Of a stretch of DNA of 40,585 nt, positions 7,392-14,887 are shown piece after piece. Each line of letters begins with the position of its first letter. Position 1 is the first letter of the stretch. The stretch comes from Bacillota bacterium (GTDB taxonomy: Bacteria > Bacillota > Clostridia > Lachnospirales > Lachnospiraceae). The translations under genes and the position numbers were made by a program. The notes below the pieces were generated by a model. The model made no database searches, was not told the origin of the DNA, and saw only the letters and a list, made by a program, of their open reading frames with translations. The stretch is taken from positions 1-40,585 of the forward strand of contig JAEWSD010000133.1 in NCBI GenBank assembly GCA_023398615.1, given 5' to 3'.

Positions 7392-8075
7392 CTAAATCAG
7401 GAATTTAAAATGATTCTTATGGAAATCAATAATTCCTTCATCACGGAGCCTGCCAAGCTCCCGTGACATCGCGCTGCGGTCGATACATAGGTAATCCGCC
7501 ATCTCATTTCGGTTTAAGGGTATTTCAAATGGCCCGGATTTATTGCTGCCAGGCTGAGTGATCAGGTAGGCCAGTATTTTTTCCCGGGTGCTTCGTTTCG
7601 ACAGCAATTCCATTCTACTGTTCAGAAACAGATTTTTTTCCGCTAAAAGCCGTAATAAATTAGATATCAGCAAACCGTGAAAGCCGCAGGCATTCGAACA
7701 GGTCGTCACCATCCGAACAACGGAAACCCAAAGCACCGTACATTCCTCATTGGCGTATACCCCGACCGGACTTTCCTTCACTCCTGCACATGCCAGTGTT
7801 TCGGCAAAAATATCACCTGCGGCAAGCCCGGCAACAAGCATCCGGTTGCCGGCAATATCCTCCCTTACAATCTGCACGCTGCCCGTGAGTATAATTCCCA
7901 GAGACTTTATCTCATCCCCTTCCGAAATAAGCGGTTGATTTCTGGAATACTGCTTTCTTACTGTGTTGAGGCATCTTAAGATATCAGCCAGGTCATCGGC
8001 ACCAATGCCGTGAAATAAAGAAATTCCTTCTAAAATCTTGTACTCATTCATAATCCTGTTGTCCTTACTTTCCAT
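7392..8075 (-). CDS. Crp/Fnr family transcriptional regulator
   Basis: A 227-residue regulator. Residues about 18-115 form a cyclic-nucleotide-binding-type beta barrel (LISEGDEIKSLGIILTGSVQIVRED, LAAGDIFAE). Residues about 185-222 form a Crp-type winged helix (LNRNEMADYLCIDRSAMSRELGRLRDEG). It lacks the N-terminal Cys cluster of true FNR. Several Cys residues (96, 112, 126, 130) are scattered and could be redox or cluster ligands, but this is not established. It is divergent from a ferredoxin-like gene, and a palindrome overlaps its own -35 box, suggesting autoregulation and control of the neighbour. AGGAAG lies 11 bases before the start, which is slightly far; Met9 is an alternative start. 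Confidence 0.85.
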   Translation of the reverse strand: MESKDNRIMNEYKILEGISLFHGIGADDLADILRCLNTVRKQYSRNQPLISEGDEIKSLGIILTGSVQIVREDIAGNRMLVAGLAAGDIFAETLACAGVKESPVGVYANEECTVLWVSVVRMVTTCSNACGFHGLLISNLLRLLAEKNLFLNSRMELLSKRSTREKILAYLITQPGSNKSGPFEIPLNRNEMADYLCIDRSAMSRELGRLRDEGIIDFHKNHFKFLI

Positions 8076-8131
8076 TCTGGTATTCTTCCTGTTTATATAA
8101 GCCTTACAGCCATTGTATCTTTATTTAAAAT

Positions 8132-8160
8132 ATTATACTTTATTCTGTTGCAAATGCAAC
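8132..8160 (-). promoter_or_regulatory. Promoter of the Crp/Fnr gene with overlapping palindromic operator
   Basis: On the minus strand, TTGCAT (8154-8159), 16-base spacer, TATAAT (8132-8137). The inverted repeat GTTGCA-AA-TGCAAC (8147-8160) covers the -35 box. It fits a dimeric regulator site and is a natural operator for the adjacent Crp/Fnr protein, though it matches neither the E. coli CRP nor the FNR consensus exactly. Confidence 0.55.
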
Positions 8161-8277
8161 TGAAATTCATTAGGAATTAGTATATCCTAGAAACGTAAAC
8201 AAAAATCCTGTTTCTAAATAAAAAGACATTCTCATTATTTATGATACACATAAAAAGTATCAAGAACGGAGGTTATT

Positions 8278-8898
8278 ATGGTAAGAAAAATAATTAAAAT
8301 TAATCAGGAGCTATGCAATGGATGCGGTCTTTGTGTCGATGCATGTCATGAGAACGCAATCGGATTAGTGAATGGAAAAGCAACCCTGCTTCGGGATGAT
8401 TATTGTGACGGGCTTGGCAACTGCCTCCCGGCCTGCCCCGTGAATGCTATCACGTTTGAAGAACGGGAGGCTCTTGCTTTTAATGAGCAGGAGGTAAAAA
8501 AGAATATGGATGCCGCGGCAGCTCCTATTCCATCCGGATTAAAGCAATGGCCGGTACAGATAAAACTGGTCCCCGTAAACGCACCGTATTTTAACGGGGC
8601 CGATCTGCTTATAGCCGCAGACTGTACCGCATATGCGTATGGCAGCTTCCATAATGATTTTATGAATAATAAGATTACATTAATCGGCTGTCCGAAACTT
8701 GACAGTATTGATTATTCCGATAAACTGACTGCCATATTGGAACAAAACGAAATTAACAGCATTACGGTTATCCGTATGATCGTACCCTGCTGCGGCGGTA
8801 TTGTACATGCGGCCGCAACGGCTCTGGAAAACAGCGGCAGAAAGATCCCCCTTCGAATTATTACAATATCTACCGACGGTACTGTCGTTGACAGGTAA
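8278..8898 (+). CDS. Two-cluster 4Fe-4S ferredoxin-like protein with extra C-terminal domain
   Basis: A 206-residue protein. The N-terminus carries one standard cluster motif CNGCGLCVDAC (CxxCxxCxxxC) with a paired Cys-Pro, and a second, longer-spaced motif CDGLGNCLPACP, so two [4Fe-4S] clusters are expected. Residues about 85-206 form a second domain with three further conserved-looking Cys positions (ADCTAYAYG, IGCPKLDS, VPCCGGIVHAA), which could bind another cofactor or take part in redox chemistry. The start has CGGAGG 7 bases upstream. Divergence from a Crp/Fnr regulator suggests control by redox or nitrosative state. The physiological partner is unknown. Confidence 0.8.
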   Translation: MVRKIIKINQELCNGCGLCVDACHENAIGLVNGKATLLRDDYCDGLGNCLPACPVNAITFEEREALAFNEQEVKKNMDAAAAPIPSGLKQWPVQIKLVPVNAPYFNGADLLIAADCTAYAYGSFHNDFMNNKITLIGCPKLDSIDYSDKLTAILEQNEINSITVIRMIVPCCGGIVHAAATALENSGRKIPLRIITISTDGTVVDR

Positions 8899-8904
8899 CA
8901 GACA

Positions 8905-11463
8905 TTACCTGCATTTCGCATGAAAGAATTTCACCATATCATACCAGAATACCGACAGAAACGAAACGGCGGATACAGCAAGGAGGCGGGTACCGCTTAA
9001 CGGAACCAGCATCAGCGGCCCGGATAACGGGCTGTAGAGAATAAGCAGCAGAAGCAATACGGCCGCAATGCCGACAATAGCGATACCCCTGTCCTTTTTC
9101 AGTTTTAAGAATGACTGATATGCATATTCCATGTCCGAATTGTTGACAAGTATCAGGAAGATATTTGACAGGATTAAGGTACTCAATCCGCTTGTTCTTG
9201 CAAGCGGCACCTTCCCCGCCTCATGAATCAGGAAAAAGTAATAGGAACCAAAGGAACCGGCAAAGATCGCTATTCCCTGAACGGCACTCTTTATTAATAT
9301 TTTTGCTGTCAACAGCCGGCTGTCCGGCATCCTGGGGCCTTGTTTCATAATTCCCGCATCAGCCGGCTGGCGTTCGATCACGGTTGAACAGGCCGGGTTC
9401 ATAATTAATTCAAGCAAAACGACATGCAGCGGCAGCAACATAAGCTTATCCGGTGCAATGTGCAGCAGTGGACCAATCAAGCAGGTAAAAGCGATCGGTA
9501 TGTGAATGGCAAATACATATCCGATTGCTTTTTGTATATTTACATAGATTCTTCTCCCATCCTTAATCGCGTTAACTATCGTAGAAAAATTATCATCAAG
9601 CAAAATCAGGTCCGCCGCCTCCCGGGTAATTTCCGAGCCTCTTAAACCCATTGCAATACCGATATCCGCATGCTTTAAGGCCGGGGCATCATTTACACCG
9701 TCCCCGGTCATGGCTGTGACCACTCCGTTTGCCCGGAGAGCTTCTATGATCCGCATCTTCTGTTCCGGAACTACCCTGGAGAATATATTAATATGCCTGA
9801 CAGCCGCAAGTAATTCCGAATCACTCAGCTTTGCTATTTCATTCCCGGTTAATATAGCATCAGAACCCGGCAGATGAATCTTTCTTGCAACCGCCGCAGC
9901 CGTATGCCCGCTGTCCCCAGTTATCATCACGACCCGTATGCCCGCATCTCTGCAAATCCGGATGTCTTTTTTAACGGATTCCTTCGGCGGGTCCATAAAG
10001 CCGAGTAACCCGCACAGTTTGAAACGGCATTCCTGCAGCCTATCCGGAATCTGCCTCTCACTTATGGTATCCGTTACACCAACCGCTATCACACGTAATC
10101 CGCTTTGGGATAAGTGATCTGCCTCCGTTTGCACTCTCCTGCGTTCGGGCGGCGACAGTAAACAATGCTCAAGCAGCCACTCCGGTGATCCTTTTGCGGC
10201 AATCAGTATACGGCCGCCCTTATTCCATACATGCGCCATTGTCTTGCATTCCTGCAGAAACGGATAGCCTTTCAGAAAGATTCCGTCAAATATGCTGTCC
10301 GGATAGATGCCAATTCCGTTGCAATAGTTAAGGATTGCTTTCTCCATGACGTCATGCGGCGATTCATCGCAGGCCATGCCTGCCGCCATTGCAAGGCAAG
10401 CTTCCTCACATTCATAAAGCCGGACGGCAGCCACGCTCATGTCATTCCTTGTCAGCGTACCGGTTTTATCCGCACAGATAACCGATACCGCCCCAAGTGT
10501 CTCAACAGCAGGCAAAACACGGATAAGTGCCTGTTGTTTCGTTAAACGCAGTGCCCCCATCGAAAGAAATACGGTGAGTATGACGGGAAATTCCGCAGGA
10601 ATCATGGACAGAGATAAGACGATTCCAGCAAGGAGGCTTTGTATGATCCGCTCCGTCCATCCGCAGTCCGACAAATTAAAGCAGGTAACAATACTGACTA
10701 AGAGAAACAACAGAAGGGCAATCCAGGTACAGCATATGGTAAGCTTTCTCATCTGCTGCTGTAACGGAGTTAATCTGCGCGGAGCTGCTGCCACGCCAAG
10801 ACCGATCTTCCCATAAACGGTGTCAAGACCGATCCGGTCTATCTTAAGTACCGCATTCCCCTGCGTTACCAAGGTACCGGCATAGCAGTAATCTTTTCGT
10901 GTATTATCAAGCGCCGCCAAAGCCAGCTCCGAAGTTCGGCCCATTGGTAAAACCGGCCCTGACGCGTCCTTATTTTGTACGGCAGGAAGCTTCCACACCT
11001 CTCCCGCCTCTCCGGTTAATAAGCTCTCATCCAGACAAAAATCATGGGATGACAAAACAACACCGTCCGCCGGTATCTTACAGCCTTCTTCTACCAGCAC
11101 GATATCCCCAGGCACTAAATCGACTCCCCCGACAAATACCTGTTCTCCGTTACGGATCACCTTAACCAAAGGCTGTGATAACTTCTTTAGCGCCTCCAGT
11201 GTCTTATCCGTCTTCCACCCCTGCAGCACATCCAGGCAGATGATCCCCGCGACAAATACCAGCATAACAATTCCTTCCCCCGCCTCTCCTAAAAAGAAGT
11301 ACACAATTGAAGAAGCGAACAAAAGGAGAAAAATCGGTTCACAAACCGAGCGTAACACCACTTCCGGCAAAGAACCCTTCTTCCTGATATCTAATTCATT
11401 CCTGCCGTATTTCCTTTGCAATTCTATTACTTCTTCTGTTGATAAACCCTGGTAACCTGTCAT
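8905..11463 (-). CDS. P-type cation-efflux ATPase with unusual M4/M6 metal-site motifs
   Basis: An 852-residue P2-like ATPase with cation-ATPase N-terminus, actuator TGE (150-152), phosphorylation site DKTGTLT (332-338), nucleotide-site KGSPE (424-428), DPPK (491-494) and hinge TGDGVNDAP (586-594). There is no N-terminal heavy-metal-binding domain and no CPx motif. M4 reads IPAEFPV (288-294) instead of the PEGLP of Ca2+ pumps, and M6 reads LELIMNPAC (684-692) instead of NLVTD. This places it in a poorly characterised group. It follows a NiCo-type riboswitch and a CDF exporter, so Co2+, Ni2+ or Fe2+ export is the best inference. Ribosome site GGGAGG lies 8 bases upstream. It converges with the ferredoxin-like gene with a 6-base gap. 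Confidence 0.85.
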   Translation of the reverse strand: MTGYQGLSTEEVIELQRKYGRNELDIRKKGSLPEVVLRSVCEPIFLLLFASSIVYFFLGEAGEGIVMLVFVAGIICLDVLQGWKTDKTLEALKKLSQPLVKVIRNGEQVFVGGVDLVPGDIVLVEEGCKIPADGVVLSSHDFCLDESLLTGEAGEVWKLPAVQNKDASGPVLPMGRTSELALAALDNTRKDYCYAGTLVTQGNAVLKIDRIGLDTVYGKIGLGVAAAPRRLTPLQQQMRKLTICCTWIALLLFLLVSIVTCFNLSDCGWTERIIQSLLAGIVLSLSMIPAEFPVILTVFLSMGALRLTKQQALIRVLPAVETLGAVSVICADKTGTLTRNDMSVAAVRLYECEEACLAMAAGMACDESPHDVMEKAILNYCNGIGIYPDSIFDGIFLKGYPFLQECKTMAHVWNKGGRILIAAKGSPEWLLEHCLLSPPERRRVQTEADHLSQSGLRVIAVGVTDTISERQIPDRLQECRFKLCGLLGFMDPPKESVKKDIRICRDAGIRVVMITGDSGHTAAAVARKIHLPGSDAILTGNEIAKLSDSELLAAVRHINIFSRVVPEQKMRIIEALRANGVVTAMTGDGVNDAPALKHADIGIAMGLRGSEITREAADLILLDDNFSTIVNAIKDGRRIYVNIQKAIGYVFAIHIPIAFTCLIGPLLHIAPDKLMLLPLHVVLLELIMNPACSTVIERQPADAGIMKQGPRMPDSRLLTAKILIKSAVQGIAIFAGSFGSYYFFLIHEAGKVPLARTSGLSTLILSNIFLILVNNSDMEYAYQSFLKLKKDRGIAIVGIAAVLLLLLILYSPLSGPLMLVPLSGTRLLAVSAVSFLSVFWYDMVKFFHAKCR

Positions 11464-11510
11464 AAAAGCAGCCTCCCAAACAGAAAGATACTCTATAACA
11501 ATGCAAATAA

Positions 11511-11603
11511 AAAGTGTTCCGGGGTAAAAGGCTTATAGATCGAAATAGATGAACATAAGTACACCTGCGGAACACATGTAGTAAACTACTGTCCCGCAGG
11601 TGT
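11511..11603 (-). terminator. Expression platform of the ATPase riboswitch: two competing hairpins
   Basis: Hairpin A pairs ACACCTGCGG (11603-11594) with CCGCAGGTGT (11570-11561) and has no uridine tract after it. Hairpin B pairs GTGTTCCG (11575-11568) with CGGAACAC (11521-11514), followed directly by five U, A and three U, so it is a good terminator. They share 11570-11568 and cannot both form. Confidence 0.55.
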
Positions 11604-11730
11604 CGGTTTAAGGCGCTGCAAATCATTTTAATGCATTCTTGCAGCGCCCGTTCTTCCCTGCTGCTGTCATGCAGCCCGGCTCCAAATAATGGCTATCTAT
11701 CATTACGGCCTGATCAGTTTGTACTGTAGA
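11560..11730 (-). ncRNA. NiCo (czcD-type) riboswitch upstream of the P-type ATPase
   Basis: On the minus strand this reads CTACAGTACAAACTGATCAGGC, then GGAGCCGGGCTGC, a GCTGC/GCAGC hairpin, GCAGGGAA, a long GGCGCTGCA/TGCAGCGCC helix and CGGGACAG. The first and third blocks and the final GGGACAG match the element at 13064-13190 base for base or nearly so. Together they fit the NiCo riboswitch layout (GAGCAGGC and GCCGGGC purine-rich junctions), here with GATCAGGC. It lies in the CDF-ATPase gap, just before the ATPase. The class is recalled from knowledge, not searched. Confidence 0.72.
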
Positions 11731-11830
11731 GATACGCAGTATTGCGTTTTGCAGTGCAAAGAGAATATTTATAACCACTATATTCGGATATTTTATATTT
11801 GTTACTCCATATAACCGGAACAAGACCGGA

Positions 11831-13006
11831 TTAATCGGCAATGTAACTGTTTTCTATGGTAATAATACACTGATATCGTTCATCTATATTACGGATTGCT
11901 TCCATGATCCTTAACATCAGCTCCTGCTCTCTTTTTTCATCATAGGAAAAAGGAACTACCAGGTCAAAAATCAGATTGATCTGATTATCACCGTTTACCA
12001 CACGAAAATCATGGATCGTAGCCTTGGGTTCCGTCTCCTCAATTACCATGACTACCATACACTTCTTCTCCAGTACTTTCGTATCGTTAATCTCAATCGG
12101 ATCCATATGAATTACCAGAAAAATCCCCAATTCCCGCAGCACATCCCTTTCTATGGAATCAATGGTTTCATGGGCTTTCTCCAGATTAGCATCGTTAGGC
12201 ACCTCGGCATGAATGGTTGCCATAGTATGTGACGGGCCGTAATTATGCACGATAAGGTCATGGCTGCCGACGATGCCTTCATAGCTCTCCACCATATTTG
12301 TGATAGTCTCATAAACTTCTCTTTCTACCGGTTCTCCAAGCAACGGCTCCAGAGTAACCTTCGCTATGTTAAATCCGGAGTACAGAACAAAGAGGGATAC
12401 TACCAGGCCCATCCAGCCGTCAACGGCAAGCCCGCTCAGCCTGCCGATAACAATTGACAGAATAGTAACGGAGGTAATAAGCACATCACCGAACGCATCT
12501 GCCGAAGTCGCCTTTAATACACTGGAATTAATACGGTTCCCCAGTTTTTTATTGAATCCTGACAGCCATACCTTAAGCAATACGGATAAGCACAGAATAC
12601 CGGTAAGAAGCCAACGGAATTCTACCGTTTCCGGGTGGAGTACCTTTACAAACGCACTCCTCAAACAGGAAAAACCAACCTGCAGTATCAGGAAAGCAAC
12701 TGCCAGTGCCGTAATATACTCAAATCTGCCGTGGCCGAACGGGTGCTCTTTATCGGCAGGGCGTTCCGACAGTTTTATACCGATCAGACTGACAACGGAG
12801 GATGCCGCATCGGATAGATTATTAAAGGCATCTGCCATTACGGAAATACTGTTTATAACAAGTCCTATGATAAGCTTCATTGAGAACAGAATAAAATTGC
12901 AGATAATACCCACTATGCTTGCAAGTACCCCGTATGCAGTCCTTACTTTCACATTATCCGTCTTCTCATAATCCTTAACAAACCATTTCACTAATATATT
13001 TGTCAT
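11831..13006 (-). CDS. Cation diffusion facilitator (CDF) metal exporter
   Basis: A 391-residue inner-membrane metal/proton antiporter with six predicted helices and a C-terminal cytoplasmic metal-sensing domain, plus an extension past the usual about 300 residues. TM2 carries ADAFNNLSD (58-66) and the loop HPFGHGRFEY (88-97). TM5 carries SADAFGD (169-175). The expected transport site is Asp59, Asn63, Asp171 and Asp175. Lack of the TM5 His of Zn2+ exporters points to a Mn/Fe/Co-type substrate. It is preceded by a NiCo-type riboswitch and followed by a P-type ATPase with a second copy. Ribosome site GGGAGG lies 7 bases upstream of 13006. Confidence 0.88.
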   Translation of the reverse strand: MTNILVKWFVKDYEKTDNVKVRTAYGVLASIVGIICNFILFSMKLIIGLVINSISVMADAFNNLSDAASSVVSLIGIKLSERPADKEHPFGHGRFEYITALAVAFLILQVGFSCLRSAFVKVLHPETVEFRWLLTGILCLSVLLKVWLSGFNKKLGNRINSSVLKATSADAFGDVLITSVTILSIVIGRLSGLAVDGWMGLVVSLFVLYSGFNIAKVTLEPLLGEPVEREVYETITNMVESYEGIVGSHDLIVHNYGPSHTMATIHAEVPNDANLEKAHETIDSIERDVLRELGIFLVIHMDPIEINDTKVLEKKCMVVMVIEETEPKATIHDFRVVNGDNQINLIFDLVVPFSYDEKREQELMLRIMEAIRNIDERYQCIITIENSYIAD

Positions 13007-13063
13007 AAATGGACCCTCCCGGCATTATGCGCTAACCATAACAAGGTTGTTTCCTGCTATGAA

Positions 13064-13190
13064 ATAAAAAAAACACACCCATGGAACATACACTGTCCCA
13101 CAGATGCGTGTCTTATCATCCGTTGCCGGTGAAGCCGGCCCGGCACTACGAATCATAAAGATCCGTCGCCTGCTCAGTTTGTACTGTAGA
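13064..13190 (-). ncRNA. NiCo (czcD-type) riboswitch upstream of the CDF exporter, with terminator
   Basis: On the minus strand: CTACAGTACAAACTGAGCAGGC, GACGGATC, AGTGCCGGGCCGGC with a CCGG-type hairpin, GGCAACGGA and GGGACAG. These match the NiCo riboswitch as I know it, and CDF exporters are its classic target. ACACGCAT (13112-13105 area), part of the aptamer 3' side, can pair with ATGGGTGT (about 13083-13076), followed by eight U (about 13073-13066), forming a terminator. Metal binding would hold the aptamer and prevent termination: an ON switch. Confidence 0.8.
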
Positions 13191-13194
13191 TTCA

Positions 13195-13376
13195 TATGCA
13201 GTGCAAAGAGAATTAATATTGTTACAATTCAACCTATATACCGCGAGGTGTTTTTTGTGAGTGAGCGAAGCGAAAGTCACAGAAAACCCAGGAGTCACAT
13301 ACGCGAAAGGCTGCAAAACAACCTTTCTGTGCATTAATTGCCGGTATGAAGCTATAAGGCTGAATAGTAACTTAAT
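13195..13376 (-). other. Extra leader segment between CDF promoter and aptamer
   Basis: About 180 transcribed bases with no supported gene. On the minus strand, CACAGAAA (about 13329-13336) can pair with TTTCTGTG (about 13277-13284), enclosing an inner GAAAGG/CCTTTC hairpin. A GTGA...TCAC repeat around a GAGCGAAGCGA core follows (13257-13280). No terminator-like U tract is evident here. Confidence 0.4.
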
Positions 13377-13382
13377 ATTAAT

Positions 13383-13411
13383 ATAATACTTTACAGGCAA
13401 ACTCCTGTCAA
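13383..13411 (-). promoter_or_regulatory. Consensus promoter for the CDF/riboswitch transcript
   Basis: On the minus strand, TTGACA (13406-13411), 17-base spacer, TATTAT (13383-13388). The -35 box includes the TGA stop of the MATE gene. It predicts a leader of about 370 bases before the CDF start, far longer than the aptamer needs. Confidence 0.75.
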
Positions 13412-14778
13412 GTAAATATTTCCTTTTTCGTTTTCAGAACCTTGAAAAAGCTGACCGACAGAAACAGCATGCACATCAGCCAGGTTAACGGTTCCGCTAT
13501 ACTTGCCCCGACATATCCGAACAGCGGTACAAGAACCCAGGTTGCAAAAAGTTTAAATGCCATTTCTATTCCGCTGGAAATAAGGGGCGCAGCCTTTCTT
13601 CCAAGTCCTTGCAATGAAGTCCTTAATACGAACAGGATTCCCAACGGGAAATAGAAAGGCATATTTATTCTTAAATTCATAACAGCATACTTTATAACTT
13701 CCCCGTCCGTTGTTCCGGAGAACAAAGTTACTATCCGACCGGCAAAAGCGTTCACCACTATAAAAATAAAAGCGGACCATACAAAGCCTGCAAGGCAAGT
13801 CTTCTTAATTCCTGTTATAATACGGTTCATTTTCCCCGCACCGAAATTCTGACTGACAAAGGTGGCATTTGCAGTCGACAGGGTACTTAACGGCTGCATG
13901 CAGATTGTTACAATTTTTCTTGCCACCGTATGTGCCGTAACCACTGCCGTACCAAGTCCATTAATTGCACTTTGCAGTACCACGGAGCCAATTGAGAAGA
14001 TTGAACTCATCATTCCCATAGACAGTCCGGTTATAAACATATCCGCTGCCAATCCCGTACTGAAACAAAAATCCCGCTTCTCCAGCCTCAATTCCGGGAA
14101 ATGTCTCAATATATGTATGAAGCATAAAACTACGGATAATATCTGTGAGACCACGGTAGCAAAGGCCGCGCCTCTGACTCCCGTATGGAGGACCGCAATG
14201 AAAAACAGATCCAGTACTATATTGGCGATGCTTGAGAGTATCAGAAAGAATAAAGGAGTTTTGCTGTTGCCAAGAGCCCTCAGCAATCCCGCCTCCATAT
14301 TATATGCGATTGTGGCGGGCATTCCCAGTAAAATTATAAAAATATACTGATACGCCTGATCGAAGATCTCTGCCGGAGTTTTCAACAGATACAGAAGATG
14401 CTCTATGGCCGCAGCCGAAATAACGGTAAGAAATAGGGAAGCCGCTATATTGAATACAAGCATTAAAGCTACCGACTTCTTTAGCTTTTCCCGGTTTTTC
14501 GCGCCAAAGAACCTTGCGACAATGATTGCATAGCCGTTATTCAAACCGTTGGATAATCCGATAATCAGACTGTAGATCGAGCCCGTCGCACCGATAGCCG
14601 CTACCGCATCGTCCCCAAGATTATAGCCTGCAATCATTATGTCACATACATTATACAATTGTTGAAACAGGTTTCCTGCGAATATCGGTAATGCGAACAT
14701 TATAATGAGCCGCATCGGATTGCCTGATGTCATATTTAATATATTAGACTTATCTTTTTCCGATTCCGTCTTTTGCAT
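13408..14778 (-). CDS. MATE family multidrug efflux transporter
   Basis: A 456-residue, 12-helix membrane protein of the NorM/DinF-like MATE superfamily. The N-terminal half has MRLIIMFALPIFAGNLFQQLYNVCDIMIAGYNLGDDAVAAIGATGS, typical of the family, and the repeat half begins near 240 (FITGLSMGMMSSIFSIGSVVLQSAINGLG). It exports drugs or metabolites using Na+ or H+ in characterised relatives; the substrate here is unknown. Ribosome site AAAGGTGG lies 8 bases before 14778. It is upstream of the metal-exporter transcript but separated from it by that transcript's own promoter, which overlaps the MATE stop, so it need not be metal-regulated. Confidence 0.88.
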   Translation of the reverse strand: MQKTESEKDKSNILNMTSGNPMRLIIMFALPIFAGNLFQQLYNVCDIMIAGYNLGDDAVAAIGATGSIYSLIIGLSNGLNNGYAIIVARFFGAKNREKLKKSVALMLVFNIAASLFLTVISAAAIEHLLYLLKTPAEIFDQAYQYIFIILLGMPATIAYNMEAGLLRALGNSKTPLFFLILSSIANIVLDLFFIAVLHTGVRGAAFATVVSQILSVVLCFIHILRHFPELRLEKRDFCFSTGLAADMFITGLSMGMMSSIFSIGSVVLQSAINGLGTAVVTAHTVARKIVTICMQPLSTLSTANATFVSQNFGAGKMNRIITGIKKTCLAGFVWSAFIFIVVNAFAGRIVTLFSGTTDGEVIKYAVMNLRINMPFYFPLGILFVLRTSLQGLGRKAAPLISSGIEMAFKLFATWVLVPLFGYVGASIAEPLTWLMCMLFLSVSFFKVLKTKKEIFT

Positions 14779-14801
14779 AGCTGACCACCTTTAACTAATA
14801 A

Positions 14802-14869
14802 AGGGCTGTTGCAATGGGATAATACCTGAAACCGCCTGCGGCAGCTCATGATCGCATTGCAAAAGCCCT
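14802..14869 (-). terminator. Intrinsic terminator, TTGCAA stem family
   Basis: AGGGC (14802-14806) and TTGCAATG (14809-14816) pair with CATTGCAA (14855-14862) and GCCCT (14865-14869). On the minus strand a TTTATT stretch follows, ending the secreted-protein transcript. Confidence 0.75.
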
Positions 14870-14887
14870 GTTTAAATTTAATTCCGC

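Noticed and set aside
11396..11841. Two small minus-strand frames between the ATPase and CDF genes
   Set aside because: They cross the riboswitch aptamer and its hairpins, have no ribosome sites and are not protein-like.
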